DNA of 8,225 nt from an uncultured Bacteroidota bacterium (GCA_913062655.1 CAJXXO010000103.1:1-8225); one strand, 5' to 3'. Counted from the stretch's first letter, positions 1 to 6,829 are shown. Notes: generated by a model from the letters alone, not told the origin. Program-made: numbers and translations.

Positions 1-1
1 G

Positions 2-280
2 GGGGCGCTGGAATTTGGAGCCTGTGCCACTACAGCAGCAGAAAACACCAATCCTACCGCGCCTCGGGTGTACCCAAATCCAACGCAAACCGGCCTATTA
101 TCGATTGATGGTCTTTCGGGTCGGTGGTGGTATACCTTGTATCAACTTGATGGAAAAATAATAGATCAGGGCTATGGAGCCGGCAGAAATACGATCAAAC
201 TCCACCACAAGCCGGGGGTCTATTTGCTGCAGATCAAAAGCGAGGAGCGGGTATTCACGAAGCAGATTATCATCCTTTAG
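2..280 (+). CDS. 3' end of a T9SS-exported protein (type A sorting domain)
   Basis: This reading frame is open from the window edge to a TAG at 278-280, giving 92 visible residues; the N-terminus and functional domain lie outside the window. The visible part is a linker rich in Ala, Thr and Pro followed by a type A T9SS C-terminal sorting domain. It begins with the hallmark VYPNPT at about nt 68-85, continues with short beta strands (YTLYQLDGKII), then the typical GVYLLQI strand, and ends KQIIIL. In Bacteroidota this domain (family TIGR04183, por secretion tail) directs a protein through the outer membrane, where it is removed and the cargo is released or anchored to the surface. The codon at 68-70 is GTG, but it lies inside the domain and is not a start. 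What the mature protein does cannot be said. Confidence 0.88.
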   Translation, partial: GALEFGACATTAAENTNPTAPRVYPNPTQTGLLSIDGLSGRWWYTLYQLDGKIIDQGYGAGRNTIKLHHKPGVYLLQIKSEERVFTKQIIIL

Positions 281-729
281 CCGGCCAGATTAATGCCCTC
301 CAGGGTCAGCCAGATGATCACCACATAGCGCAATCCTTTGCCGACAAACATCCACCAGGCCGTTAGGCCGAGGGGTGAACGGACAAACCCCAGCGCAATG
401 GCCATGGGGTCACCAATAATAGGCAGCCAGGTGACCAGGGCAAATATGGGTCCGTAGCGTTGTGCCTGCCCCATAAACCGCTCCACCTTGTGGCGGTCGG
501 TGCGCAGGTATTTGGTGATCCATTCCCACTTACCCAGATAGCCCATACCATAGCTGAGCATTCCTCCGGCCCAATTGCCGATAATCGCAAAAATCCATAG
601 CTGCAGCGGATCGTAACCACCAACGATCATGGCCGCCAGCAGCACGTCTGAGCTAAAGGGCAAGATGGTAGCCGCAAGAAATGCCGCCAACAGCAAGCCC
701 CAGTAGCCATATTCCAGTAACCCTTCCAC
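277..729 (-). CDS. yqaA: YqaA-family small DedA/VTT inner-membrane protein
   Basis: The 150-residue product is strongly hydrophobic and close to the length of E. coli YqaA (about 142 aa). It shows that subfamily's landmarks: an N-terminal helix with ATILPFSSDVLLAAM (residues 20-34), GNWAGG at 51-56, a short basic cytoplasmic stretch around 67-91, WLPIIGDP at 101-108, and GKGLRY at 130-135 before the last helix. YqaA belongs to the SNARE-associated/VTT (DedA-like) superfamily. Members are inner-membrane proteins; some DedA proteins flip polyprenyl phosphate or phospholipid, but no activity can be assigned to YqaA from sequence. The start is GTG at 729-727: an in-frame TAG lies four codons upstream, and no ATG occurs before the first conserved helix. 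No Shine-Dalgarno is visible. The gene faces gene 1 tail to tail, and the two stops share bases 278-279. It is transcribed away from the secreted-protein gene at 831. Confidence 0.85.
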   Translation of the reverse strand: MEGLLEYGYWGLLLAAFLAATILPFSSDVLLAAMIVGGYDPLQLWIFAIIGNWAGGMLSYGMGYLGKWEWITKYLRTDRHKVERFMGQAQRYGPIFALVTWLPIIGDPMAIALGFVRSPLGLTAWWMFVGKGLRYVVIIWLTLEGINLAG

Positions 730-733
730 GGCC

Positions 734-741
734 GAAAGCTA
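734..741 (-). promoter_or_regulatory. Candidate -10/-7 box of yqaA
   Basis: On the minus strand this reads TAGCTTTC, from -12 to -5 relative to the GTG start. It matches five of the six fixed positions of the Bacteroidota -7 element TAnnTTTG and also the general TAnnnT form of a -10 box. Its distance would put the transcript start at or within a base or two of the start codon. No TTTG stands at the usual spacing upstream; the nearest end 15 and 26 nt before it. This is an inference from sequence only. Confidence 0.3.
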
Positions 742-754
742 CGGGCTTTTCTTT

Positions 755-772
755 GTCAAATAGTAGTCAAAT
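755..772. repeat. Short direct repeat GTCAAAT, 11-nt period
   Basis: GTCAAAT occurs at 755-761 and again at 766-772, separated by AGTA, so the two copies lie about one helical turn apart. On the minus strand they read ATTTGAC and cover roughly -26 to -43 of yqaA, the expected place for a -33/-35 element or a regulator site. No known operator was recognised. Confidence 0.35.
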
Positions 773-818
773 TACCTCAAGATGCATCGAAGTTTGTTCT
801 TCATTCATTGATGAATGG

Positions 819-826
819 TAATTTAA
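819..826 (+). promoter_or_regulatory. Candidate -10/-7 box of the gene at 831
   Basis: The sequence TAATTTAA runs from -12 to -5 before the ATG at 831. It fits TAnnnT and four of the six fixed positions of TAnnTTTG. It occupies the same position relative to the start as the boxes before yqaA and before the hydrolase gene. The AAAGG at 826-830 ends too close to the ATG to be a useful ribosome binding site. Confidence 0.25.
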
Positions 827-830
827 AGGT

Positions 831-2186
831 ATGCGAAAACTATACTTTATCCTTTTTCTGTTTATATCTCCTTCCGTCTTTGCACAGTGGAATACCTATT
901 GCCCCAACGGCTTTACGAATGGTGCAGTGGTTCAACTCACCCCTCACAAGGGCAGTATTTATGCCACGGGGCTGTTTGACCGACTGTGCTCCAACCAGGT
1001 CAATTACTTGAGCCGCTTGGATGCTGCAGGCAATTGGCAAAGTGTTGGCCTGGGATTGCCGGGTGCAGGGCATGCCATCACAGAAATCAACAATGCGTTG
1101 TATATCGCTACCTACAATTTCGGTAGCCGCATCAATTTTATCTATCGTTGGAATGGCAGCACCTTATCCATCCTAGGGGATACCCTCTTCTACGATGGTC
1201 CTTTGAACAACAGCTCGCGATCGGCCAATGTGTACGACATTATCGACTACAAGGGCACCATTGTAGCCGCAGGAGAATTCCACCGTGTAGGTGCCGATAC
1301 GGTGAATGGCATCATACAATGGGATGGGCAGCAATGGCAACCCCTGGGAAAAGGATTGTCCGGTTCGCTGGTAGCGGCCTACAATTTCAGGTTTCCTCAC
1401 CAACTATTAGTGTGGGATGACGATTTGTATGTGGTGGGCAATTTTACCCATGCCGGGGATTCGTTGGTCAATGGGGTGGCCCGTTGGGATGGCCAAACCT
1501 GGCATCCGGTAGGGGCTGGTTTTGACGAAACCGTATACTGCCTGGGGGTTTACCAGGATACCTTGTACGCAGGAGGGCAATTCAATAGTAGTGGCGGCCA
1601 TACCACCCGAATCATCGCGAAATGGAACGGTACATCATGGGAAGAACCGGGCTTTGGGCTGACTTTGTTTGGTGGCGCTCCGTTCGTCCATACACTGGAA
1701 GTATTTGAGGATAAGCTGTTTGTCCTTGGTGCTTTCAATGAAGCGGCTACACCGCAAGGGGATGAAGAAGTACACAATATACTGGCCTTTGATGGACAAC
1801 AGATAGATGACCTGGATGGAGGCCGACCGGGCACCAATTTGGAGGCCATTATTCCTTATGACGGGGGCTATTTAATAGGTGGCTACCAGGGTCCGGTTGG
1901 CACCCTGCACGTGTACAAGCCCATACCGGCCGGACAGGCTGCACCCCGGAAGGCCTTGCACTGTAGCCCTAATCCGGCTAGTACCTACACCTATTTACCG
2001 GTTGATCAGTCTATTGAGTGGGTCTCAATGGCAAATAGCCGTGGACAGTCCATTGCTGTTGATTGGGAACCGGGATCAAACAAAGTGTCTTGGCCTACCC
2101 TACCTGACGGTATCTACTTTTTGCAGTGGAGCGCGAATGGCACTTCTTTTCAGCAATCGATATCGATTCTATCCTCTACTCCATAA
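831..2186 (+). CDS. Secreted propeller-like repeat protein with T9SS sorting domain
   Basis: The 451-residue product begins with a signal peptide (residues 1-18, MRKLYFILFLFISPSVFA, probable cleavage before Q19). Residues 31-361 hold degenerate repeats of about 45-60 residues. Each pairs a W-D/N-G strand (RWNG at 106, QWDG at 163, RWDG at 218, KWNG at 264, AFDG at 319) with a strand like LYxxGxF (at 43, 90, 144, 199, 245, 296). The last unit, near 347, is weaker. This alternation suggests a six- or seven-bladed beta-propeller, but no named family was recognised with certainty. Residues 378-449 form a type A T9SS domain (SPNPAS at 379-384, GIYFLQW at 427-433), so the protein should be exported to the cell surface or medium. 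No catalytic motif is visible; binding of a polymer or a structural role is only a guess. The 3' end overlaps the response-regulator gene tail to tail by 18 bp. Confidence 0.85.
   Translation: MRKLYFILFLFISPSVFAQWNTYCPNGFTNGAVVQLTPHKGSIYATGLFDRLCSNQVNYLSRLDAAGNWQSVGLGLPGAGHAITEINNALYIATYNFGSRINFIYRWNGSTLSILGDTLFYDGPLNNSSRSANVYDIIDYKGTIVAAGEFHRVGADTVNGIIQWDGQQWQPLGKGLSGSLVAAYNFRFPHQLLVWDDDLYVVGNFTHAGDSLVNGVARWDGQTWHPVGAGFDETVYCLGVYQDTLYAGGQFNSSGGHTTRIIAKWNGTSWEEPGFGLTLFGGAPFVHTLEVFEDKLFVLGAFNEAATPQGDEEVHNILAFDGQQIDDLDGGRPGTNLEAIIPYDGGYLIGGYQGPVGTLHVYKPIPAGQAAPRKALHCSPNPASTYTYLPVDQSIEWVSMANSRGQSIAVDWEPGSNKVSWPTLPDGIYFLQWSANGTSFQQSISILSSTP
921..1913 (+). repeat. Propeller-like protein repeats in the secreted protein
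   Basis: This span encodes residues 31-361. Two motifs alternate: an aromatic-Asp/Asn-Gly strand followed by Trp and a glycine-rich turn (WDGQTWHPVGAG is the clearest copy, at 219-230), and a hydrophobic strand ending in Gly-x-Phe. Copies diverge at the DNA level, so the repeat is old. Six strands of the first kind and six to seven of the second are visible, which would fit a propeller closed by combining its first and last strands. Confidence 0.65.
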
Positions 2187-2858
2187 ATTGTCGCCAATAA
2201 TCTGCTGCACCACAGCGTCTTTGTGTTGCCGCGCAACAGGGACCTTATGGGGTCCGATCAGCAATTGATTGCCTTCCAGTGCATCTACCTTTTCCGTATT
2301 GACGATATAACTTCGATGGGTACGCAGGAAGGTATCCGGCAATTGGGCCTCCGCTTGCTTCATAGAAAGCAATACCAGGTGCCTGGCTTGCTCGGTGTAA
2401 ATTTGCAGGTAGTCTTTCAGCCCCTCCACAAAAAGCACCTCTTCAAACCGGATTCGGATTACTCTGTGATCCTCTTTGACAAAAAAAGCATTCGATGGCT
2501 CACTATGGGTATATCTTGCCTTCGCTTTTTCTATAGCCTGCAGAAAGCGGGCCAGCGAAATAGGCTTGAGTAGATAGTCTACCACATTCAGTTCGTAGCC
2601 TTCCAAGGCATAATCGCGATAGGCGGTGGTCAGTATCACCAATGGAGGGTCTGTCAGTGTACGCAGCAACTCCAAGCCTGTCATTTGCGGCATGTTAATA
2701 TCCAATAGCAGCAGGTCGACATTCTCCGCTTGCAATAGGCGCATCGCCTCCACCGCACTGGCACCTTGCCCCACCAGCGTCAGACTGGGTGTTTGTGCTA
2801 CATAATCGGCCAATCCTTCGCGGGCCAGCGGTTCATCATCTATGACAAGGGTGCGCAT
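2169..2858 (-). CDS. LytTR-family response regulator
   Basis: The 229-residue product is a two-domain regulator. Residues 1-115 are a receiver domain: acidic DDE at 7-9, phosphoacceptor D53 (LLLLDINMP), T78 before A79, and K98 in the LLKP motif. Residues 124-222 are a LytTR DNA-binding domain with FVEGLKDYLQIY near 143-154, THRSYIVN at 180-187 and a C-terminal VPVAR. This is the LytR/AlgR/AgrA type, which binds DNA through beta-strand loops rather than a helix-turn-helix, often at paired direct repeats. It is the last gene of the minus-strand operon. Its ATG lies inside the 3' end of the kinase gene (19-bp overlap), so the pair is almost certainly co-translated and cognate. Its targets are unknown; the receptor gene at the head of the operon is the natural candidate. 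Its 3' end overlaps the gene at 831-2186 by 18 bp. Confidence 0.95.
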   Translation of the reverse strand: MRTLVIDDEPLAREGLADYVAQTPSLTLVGQGASAVEAMRLLQAENVDLLLLDINMPQMTGLELLRTLTDPPLVILTTAYRDYALEGYELNVVDYLLKPISLARFLQAIEKAKARYTHSEPSNAFFVKEDHRVIRIRFEEVLFVEGLKDYLQIYTEQARHLVLLSMKQAEAQLPDTFLRTHRSYIVNTEKVDALEGNQLLIGPHKVPVARQHKDAVVQQIIGDNLWSRG

Positions 2859-3928
2859 GGTTCTACTTTTTCATGTAGAGGTACTTCCATAATCACTTTA
2901 AAGCTACCGTCTTTAGCCGCAGTAGTAAAATCATGTTGATTCGGATACAACAATTGCAAGCGTTGCTGCAGATTTTGAAGGCCTACACCCGACTTCTCCG
3001 TCTTTGGCTGGGGTTGAAAGTCGTTTTCCACCGAAAAGGTAAACCGGCTGCCCGTAAGGGTGGCTTTGATGGTGACATGAAAAGGTTGTCGACCACTCTG
3101 CCGGCCAAATTTGAAGGCGTTCTCGATTAAGGGCTGCATCAACATGGGTGCTATCTGCCAATGCGCGCCATTGGAGGGCCATTCTACGGACAAGTGCATG
3201 CTCTCCCCCATTCGCACTTGTTCTAATTCGATATACTTTTTTACGTAAGCCAACTCTTCCTTCAGGTCTATCTTGTCGTCTTCCGTGCCATAGAGCTGAT
3301 GGCTTAGCATATCAGAAAACTGCATCAGCAAATGCTGCGCCTGCGCTGGGTCTTTTTGAATGAGAAAATAAATCGAATTGAGGGCATTGAAGAGAAAGTG
3401 AGGGTTCACCTGTTGCCGGAGAAAATTGAGCTGCGCTTTGAGATGGGCTTGCTTCAATTGTTCCTGGTGCACCACCGACTGCCGCCATAGTCGATAGAGC
3501 GATCGCACCTCCAGGGAAATGGATACAATGGCGGTGATGACCAACGTGATGGCAATGTTTTGCGGATACGAATGTCCTTCCGTGTAGGCGGGAGGTAAAA
3601 CCTGTTTGTGCAAGAAGGTGATGACGACAATTACGATAACCGAATAGACTAGCTGTGCCGGAAACTGCAGTAACACCCGGAGCAAATTGTTGGACCCCCA
3701 GGGGTAGCGCAGGTTAACCCAATTGCGGATGGCCAATGCCCCGGCAAAGACAAAAACGGTAACCACAAAGGAAAAAGCGATAGATATCCAGAGGTCTAAC
3801 CACACGTGACTTTCATCAAGCAGGGGTTGCCCCAGCATCAGCCGGGAACTAAAATAGAGTATGGGCGGCACCAGCGTAACCCCAAGCACCAACCCCGCCA
3901 GCCACCGAGGGATAAGGGCCTTCTTCAT
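2840..3928 (-). CDS. LytS-type sensor histidine kinase (His_kinase PF06580)
   Basis: With the start at 3928-3926 the product has 362 residues. Four hydrophobic segments (about 10-28, 44-66, 90-106, 124-140) form the input module, with only short loops between them. A helical linker leads to the conserved HQVNPHFLFN-type phosphorylation motif (here QQVNPHFLFNAL, H177), then the ATP-binding domain with PLIENAFKFG (266-275, N270) and the glycine box GVGLQNLQQRL (314-324). This is the membrane-bound LytS/YehU architecture that pairs with LytTR regulators. A longer frame begins at 3985, but its extra 19 residues are polar, rich in Gly and Lys, and lie within the previous gene. The chosen ATG overlaps the TGA of that gene as ATGA, the usual coupling arrangement, and leads straight into KKALIPRW and the first helix. 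No PAS, GAF, 7TMR or periplasmic sensor domain is seen, so the signal may be sensed within the membrane. Confidence 0.93.
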   Translation of the reverse strand: MKKALIPRWLAGLVLGVTLVPPILYFSSRLMLGQPLLDESHVWLDLWISIAFSFVVTVFVFAGALAIRNWVNLRYPWGSNNLLRVLLQFPAQLVYSVIVIVVITFLHKQVLPPAYTEGHSYPQNIAITLVITAIVSISLEVRSLYRLWRQSVVHQEQLKQAHLKAQLNFLRQQVNPHFLFNALNSIYFLIQKDPAQAQHLLMQFSDMLSHQLYGTEDDKIDLKEELAYVKKYIELEQVRMGESMHLSVEWPSNGAHWQIAPMLMQPLIENAFKFGRQSGRQPFHVTIKATLTGSRFTFSVENDFQPQPKTEKSGVGLQNLQQRLQLLYPNQHDFTTAAKDGSFKVIMEVPLHEKVEPCAPLS

Positions 3929-4272
3929 GCCCCCGGTTTTTTTGCCGCCAGGCGCTCCCTTACCAGTCGCTTGGCTTCCTTCCAATCGATCGTGCTTTGG
4001 GTATCAAAGCCAAACCCGGTAAAACGAGTCGCCAGCTTGCGGGTGTCGGGCATAGCAGCCTTGTGTGCCCCAGCATGCATGAAGGCCAGCATATGCTCGC
4101 GGCTCTCCCACAGGGTCATCGTGTAGGCGTGAAATAAAGGGTCTATACGCTGTTTGACCTCAAGCACTCCATCGGCCTTATGTACTTGTGCGTTGATACG
4201 ACTGACGTGCTTCATAAAGGCCGGGTAATGGATCAATGACTTCACTCGAAAATAGGTAATAGAGAGATACAT
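3925..4272 (-). CDS. Small ABM/DUF3291-like dimeric alpha/beta-barrel protein
   Basis: The 115-residue soluble product has no signal peptide or membrane segment. Its order of elements suits a ferredoxin-like dimeric alpha/beta barrel of the antibiotic-biosynthesis-monooxygenase (ABM) superfamily: a first strand (YLSITYFRVKS, 2-12), a helix to about 31, a second strand, then YTMTLWES (50-57) followed by a helix with AGAHKAAM (67-74), and a final strand with GFGFD before WKEAKRLV. The strand ending in WxS and the helix His (W55, H70) are what made me place it here. The superfamily includes quinol-forming monooxygenases, IsdG-type heme-degrading enzymes and non-enzymatic members; which applies is unknown, and the N-terminal Asn of IsdG is not evident. 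It lies 17 bp after the TonB-receptor stop and shares ATGA with the kinase start, so it is the second gene of the operon and translationally coupled to the third. Confidence 0.8.
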   Translation of the reverse strand: MYLSITYFRVKSLIHYPAFMKHVSRINAQVHKADGVLEVKQRIDPLFHAYTMTLWESREHMLAFMHAGAHKAAMPDTRKLATRFTGFGFDTQSTIDWKEAKRLVRERLAAKKPGA

Positions 4273-4289
4273 GGTCGTAGATTGTTTGG

Positions 4290-6692
4290 TCAGAAATAAA
4301 TCCGGTACTGCGGCACGATGAAAAGGCCGAGCTGATTGATCAGCCGCTGTTCATTCAGGTTGGGGTCATAGCGATAGAAGAAAGGATTGGCCCGATTGGT
4401 CACATTCTGAAACATGATGCGCCACTCCTGGGTGATCTTTTCCCCAACTGATTTGAATCCCAGTTCAATATCCGCCCGGAAGTAATTGTCGAACTGGCCG
4501 GTAAATCCTTCTTCGTATTGATACACGGCTGCCCCGGCTGCTGCAGAGGCTTCCGGATCGATCGGCAGATAGCGTCCACCCCCGGCCCAGGTAAGCTTAC
4601 CATCCAATTGCAGGTAGTGCAGCGTCTTCCGATTGTTGCGGTTTTCCTCCCGGAAAAGGGGAAACTCTTTACCCCCCAACACATTCACTACAAACCGGGT
4701 ATTGAATGCCGTGGGAAAGGAGGTCCCCTCCACATTTTCGTATTGAGAATCGAAGACCGACACGGTGGCGAGGTAGTACAGCCCTTTTTGCATAAACTGC
4801 TCCAGGGTAAGCTCCACGCCATAGTTGTGGCCCGTACCGGCATTGGTGTAAAACTCCAGTGAATCGGGGTAAAATTGCGGTGGCGCACCAAAGTTGATGA
4901 GCGACACGGAAGAAGGTGTGGTCGACACCGGAATATTGGTAAGTCGCTGATAATATGCTTCCGTCTTCAGGCGCAAACTTGGGGTAAAGAAGTGATCGTA
5001 CCCCACCACAAAGTGATCCGAGAGGGTCGATTGCAGGTTCCGGTTAGCCGCTTGGTATATCCCTTCCGCATTTTGGTATTCCATAAAGTATACCATCAGC
5101 GGCTGTGTTTGGCTGTGGCGCCCATAGGCGAGGTTGACTTGCTGCTTATCATTGAGCTGATAGGTCATGCCAAGGCGGGGTTCCAGTGTAAACTGTTCAT
5201 GTAAGGCAAAATAGACCGCTTGCATTCCGGTAGTCAGTTCCAGCTTTTCGGTTATCCGGTAATTCCACGTGGCATACGGCTGCAGCAGATGCGTACCATT
5301 ATCTTGCTCCAGTACAGTGGTAAAATCTGCCTCTTGATTGTACCGGTATTCACTGCGCAGGGCATAGGTCTGGTACTTGTAGATGGCCCCCACTTGTAAG
5401 GTACTACGAGCACTGAATTTTTGCTTGAAAAAACCATGGGCAAATAGGGTGCTTTCGCTGTTCTCTTCCTCACCGAAGCGACCCGGAATGCGCTGTGGCA
5501 ATTGCAGGGTATCTATCAAATTGTTATTGGCAAAGTAGGTGCCTGCCAGGGTTACACTGGTGTAGGCATTCTTGCCTAGCAGTAACTTGTGGTTAAGCCC
5601 CAATACGCCCAATCGCGTTTGGTTGTAAATATCGAGGTTATCGTCTCCGTACAAGGACTCGGCATCGGTTGTATCAATCTCGCTGCCTAGCAGTTCGATA
5701 TAGCTGGTGCCCCCGAGCCCGAACAGCGAAAAGCTACCCACTTTCGTCTGTGGCAGGTCTAGCTTAAAGGTCACATCCTGGTATTCCGGCACGGCTGCTC
5801 CGGTACCGAAGTTGATCCCCAATGCCTTAAATACCCCCAAGGTGCTGTAGCGGTAGTTCACCAGGTAGGAGGCACGACTGTCTTTGTGTAACGGTCCTTC
5901 TGCCCCTCCTTCGAAGCCATTAAAACCCACCTGCGCCATAAATTCATGCTGATTGGGATTGCCCTTGCGCATATTGAGGTCGAACACCCCTGCCAAAGCA
6001 TTCCCATACATAGCCGGAAAAGCCCCTGTATAAAAGGCGGAATTGGCTAACACATTGTTGTTGAGCATGCTCACTGGCCCCCCGGTAGCCCCAAATTGCC
6101 CAAAGTGGTTGGGATTGGGGATGTCCACGCCTTCAAACCGCCACAACAAACCACGGGCGGAGTTGCCACGGATCACGATATCGTTGACGGCATCGTTGGC
6201 TTGGGTGACACCGGCAAAGTTGGTAGCCATGCGCGCCACATCATTGCGGCTGCCCGCATAGCGTTCTGCCTCTTCTACCGAAAAAGAGCGGGCGCTTACC
6301 TTGGCCATCTCATTGAGCACACGGCCTTTGGGCTGCTCAGCCTCCACCACCACTTCATCCATCCTGGTAAAGGCTTCCTGGAGGGTGATCTGCAATACCA
6401 ACTCTTTACCCCCCTGCACAAAGAGATTATCCATTGCCGCGGTCTCATAGCCTACGTAACTGACAATTAGCTGCTGCCGACCGGTTGGAATGCCGGTGAG
6501 TGTGAAATAACCGTCTATATCAGTGGTAGTCCCCAGCGCTGTCTGGCCGCCAATGGTGACTGTAGCATAAGGCAAGGGTTGCCTGGAGTCCGCATCCACG
6601 ACTTGTCCGCTAATGGTTCCGGTGTTTCGGTTATGGTCTGCCCCGGCTGTCCAAGACAAAAAGAGAAGCAAGAGGGAGAAAAGTGTTTTCAT
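4290..6692 (-). CDS. TonB-dependent outer-membrane receptor with carboxypeptidase-regulatory-like domain
   Basis: The 800-residue product starts with a signal peptide (about 1-18, SWTAGA before D19). Residues 26-105 are a carboxypeptidase-regulatory-like beta-sandwich (ISGQVVDADSRQPLPYA at 27-43, TDIDGYFTL at 57-65, SYVGYE at 78-83). A DEVVV segment at 112-116 resembles the TonB-box position in Bacteroidota receptors. A plug domain follows to about 243, with RYAGSRNDVAR (144-154), NDIVIRGNSARG (170-181) and FEGVDIPNPNHFG (186-198). The rest is an outer-membrane beta-barrel ending in a terminal Phe (YRIYF), as expected for BAM insertion. Such receptors import large or scarce ligands using TonB/ExbBD energy. 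No SusD-like partner is adjacent and no STN signalling domain is present, so it is neither a classic SusC nor a FecA-type transducer. It is the first gene of an operon with a barrel protein and a two-component system. The ligand is unknown. Confidence 0.93.
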   Translation of the reverse strand: MKTLFSLLLLFLSWTAGADHNRNTGTISGQVVDADSRQPLPYATVTIGGQTALGTTTDIDGYFTLTGIPTGRQQLIVSYVGYETAAMDNLFVQGGKELVLQITLQEAFTRMDEVVVEAEQPKGRVLNEMAKVSARSFSVEEAERYAGSRNDVARMATNFAGVTQANDAVNDIVIRGNSARGLLWRFEGVDIPNPNHFGQFGATGGPVSMLNNNVLANSAFYTGAFPAMYGNALAGVFDLNMRKGNPNQHEFMAQVGFNGFEGGAEGPLHKDSRASYLVNYRYSTLGVFKALGINFGTGAAVPEYQDVTFKLDLPQTKVGSFSLFGLGGTSYIELLGSEIDTTDAESLYGDDNLDIYNQTRLGVLGLNHKLLLGKNAYTSVTLAGTYFANNNLIDTLQLPQRIPGRFGEEENSESTLFAHGFFKQKFSARSTLQVGAIYKYQTYALRSEYRYNQEADFTTVLEQDNGTHLLQPYATWNYRITEKLELTTGMQAVYFALHEQFTLEPRLGMTYQLNDKQQVNLAYGRHSQTQPLMVYFMEYQNAEGIYQAANRNLQSTLSDHFVVGYDHFFTPSLRLKTEAYYQRLTNIPVSTTPSSVSLINFGAPPQFYPDSLEFYTNAGTGHNYGVELTLEQFMQKGLYYLATVSVFDSQYENVEGTSFPTAFNTRFVVNVLGGKEFPLFREENRNNRKTLHYLQLDGKLTWAGGGRYLPIDPEASAAAGAAVYQYEEGFTGQFDNYFRADIELGFKSVGEKITQEWRIMFQNVTNRANPFFYRYDPNLNEQRLINQLGLFIVPQYRIYF

Positions 6693-6829
6693 GGGTCGTT
6701 TATTTTGATACTACGAAAGTCAGGCCCTACGTCCATTTTTTCCACTTTAGTAGAAGTTTGGCCCATTTGCATCGACCATTGGCAGGCAACGCTTCCCGGT
6801 TAGCTGACGTATTCCCCATAAAACCAATT
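6693..6829. promoter_or_regulatory. Divergent intergenic region upstream of the TonB-receptor operon and the lipoprotein gene
   Basis: These 137 bp lie between two divergent starts and should carry the promoters of both. A TAGTAT hexamer on the minus strand (6713-6708, -21 to -16 of the receptor ATG) could be a -10 box, but no matching upstream element was found. I found no TTTG/TAnnTTTG pair on either strand. One half-site resembling a LytTR-type repeat (GAAGTTTGG, 6753-6761) is present without a convincing partner at 21-22 nt. There is no ribosome binding site before either start. Confidence 0.35.

Larger units (their letters stand above)
730..830. promoter_or_regulatory. Divergent intergenic region between yqaA and the secreted repeat-protein gene
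   Basis: About 100 bp separate the two divergent starts, so both promoters should be here. The region is more AT-rich than the flanking genes. It holds a tandem GTCAAAT repeat (755-761 and 766-772) and a TAnnTT box 12 nt before each start. No clean Bacteroidota pair of -33 TTTG and -7 TAnnTTTG with 19-21 nt spacing was found on either strand. A TTTG at 793-796 lies 22 nt before the TAATTTAA at 819. Confidence 0.4.

Noticed and set aside
735..749. Small hairpin AAAGC/GCTTT upstream of yqaA.
   Set aside because: A 5-bp stem overlapping the candidate -10 box, with no T-run in a useful place; too short to call a terminator or operator.
3929..3985. Longer N-terminus of the histidine kinase starting at 3985.
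   Set aside because: The 19 added residues are polar and Gly/Lys-rich, overlap the previous gene, and the ATGA-coupled start at 3928 fits the membrane topology better.
4400..6470. Several open frames of 65-125 codons on both strands inside the TonB-receptor gene.
   Set aside because: All are contained in a gene with well-conserved receptor domains, and none has a convincing domain or signal peptide.
4290..6692. Classification of the receptor as a SusC-like glycan importer.
   Set aside because: No SusD gene is adjacent, the length (800 aa) is short for SusC, and there are no glycoside hydrolases nearby.
6753..6761. GAAGTTTGG as a LytTR regulator binding site.
   Set aside because: Only one half-site resembles the consensus and no partner was found at 21-22 nt, so autoregulation cannot be claimed from sequence.
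6683..6829. N-terminal extension of the lipoprotein frame back to 6683.
   Set aside because: It would place 49 residues before a clear lipoprotein signal peptide and overlaps the receptor start on the other strand.
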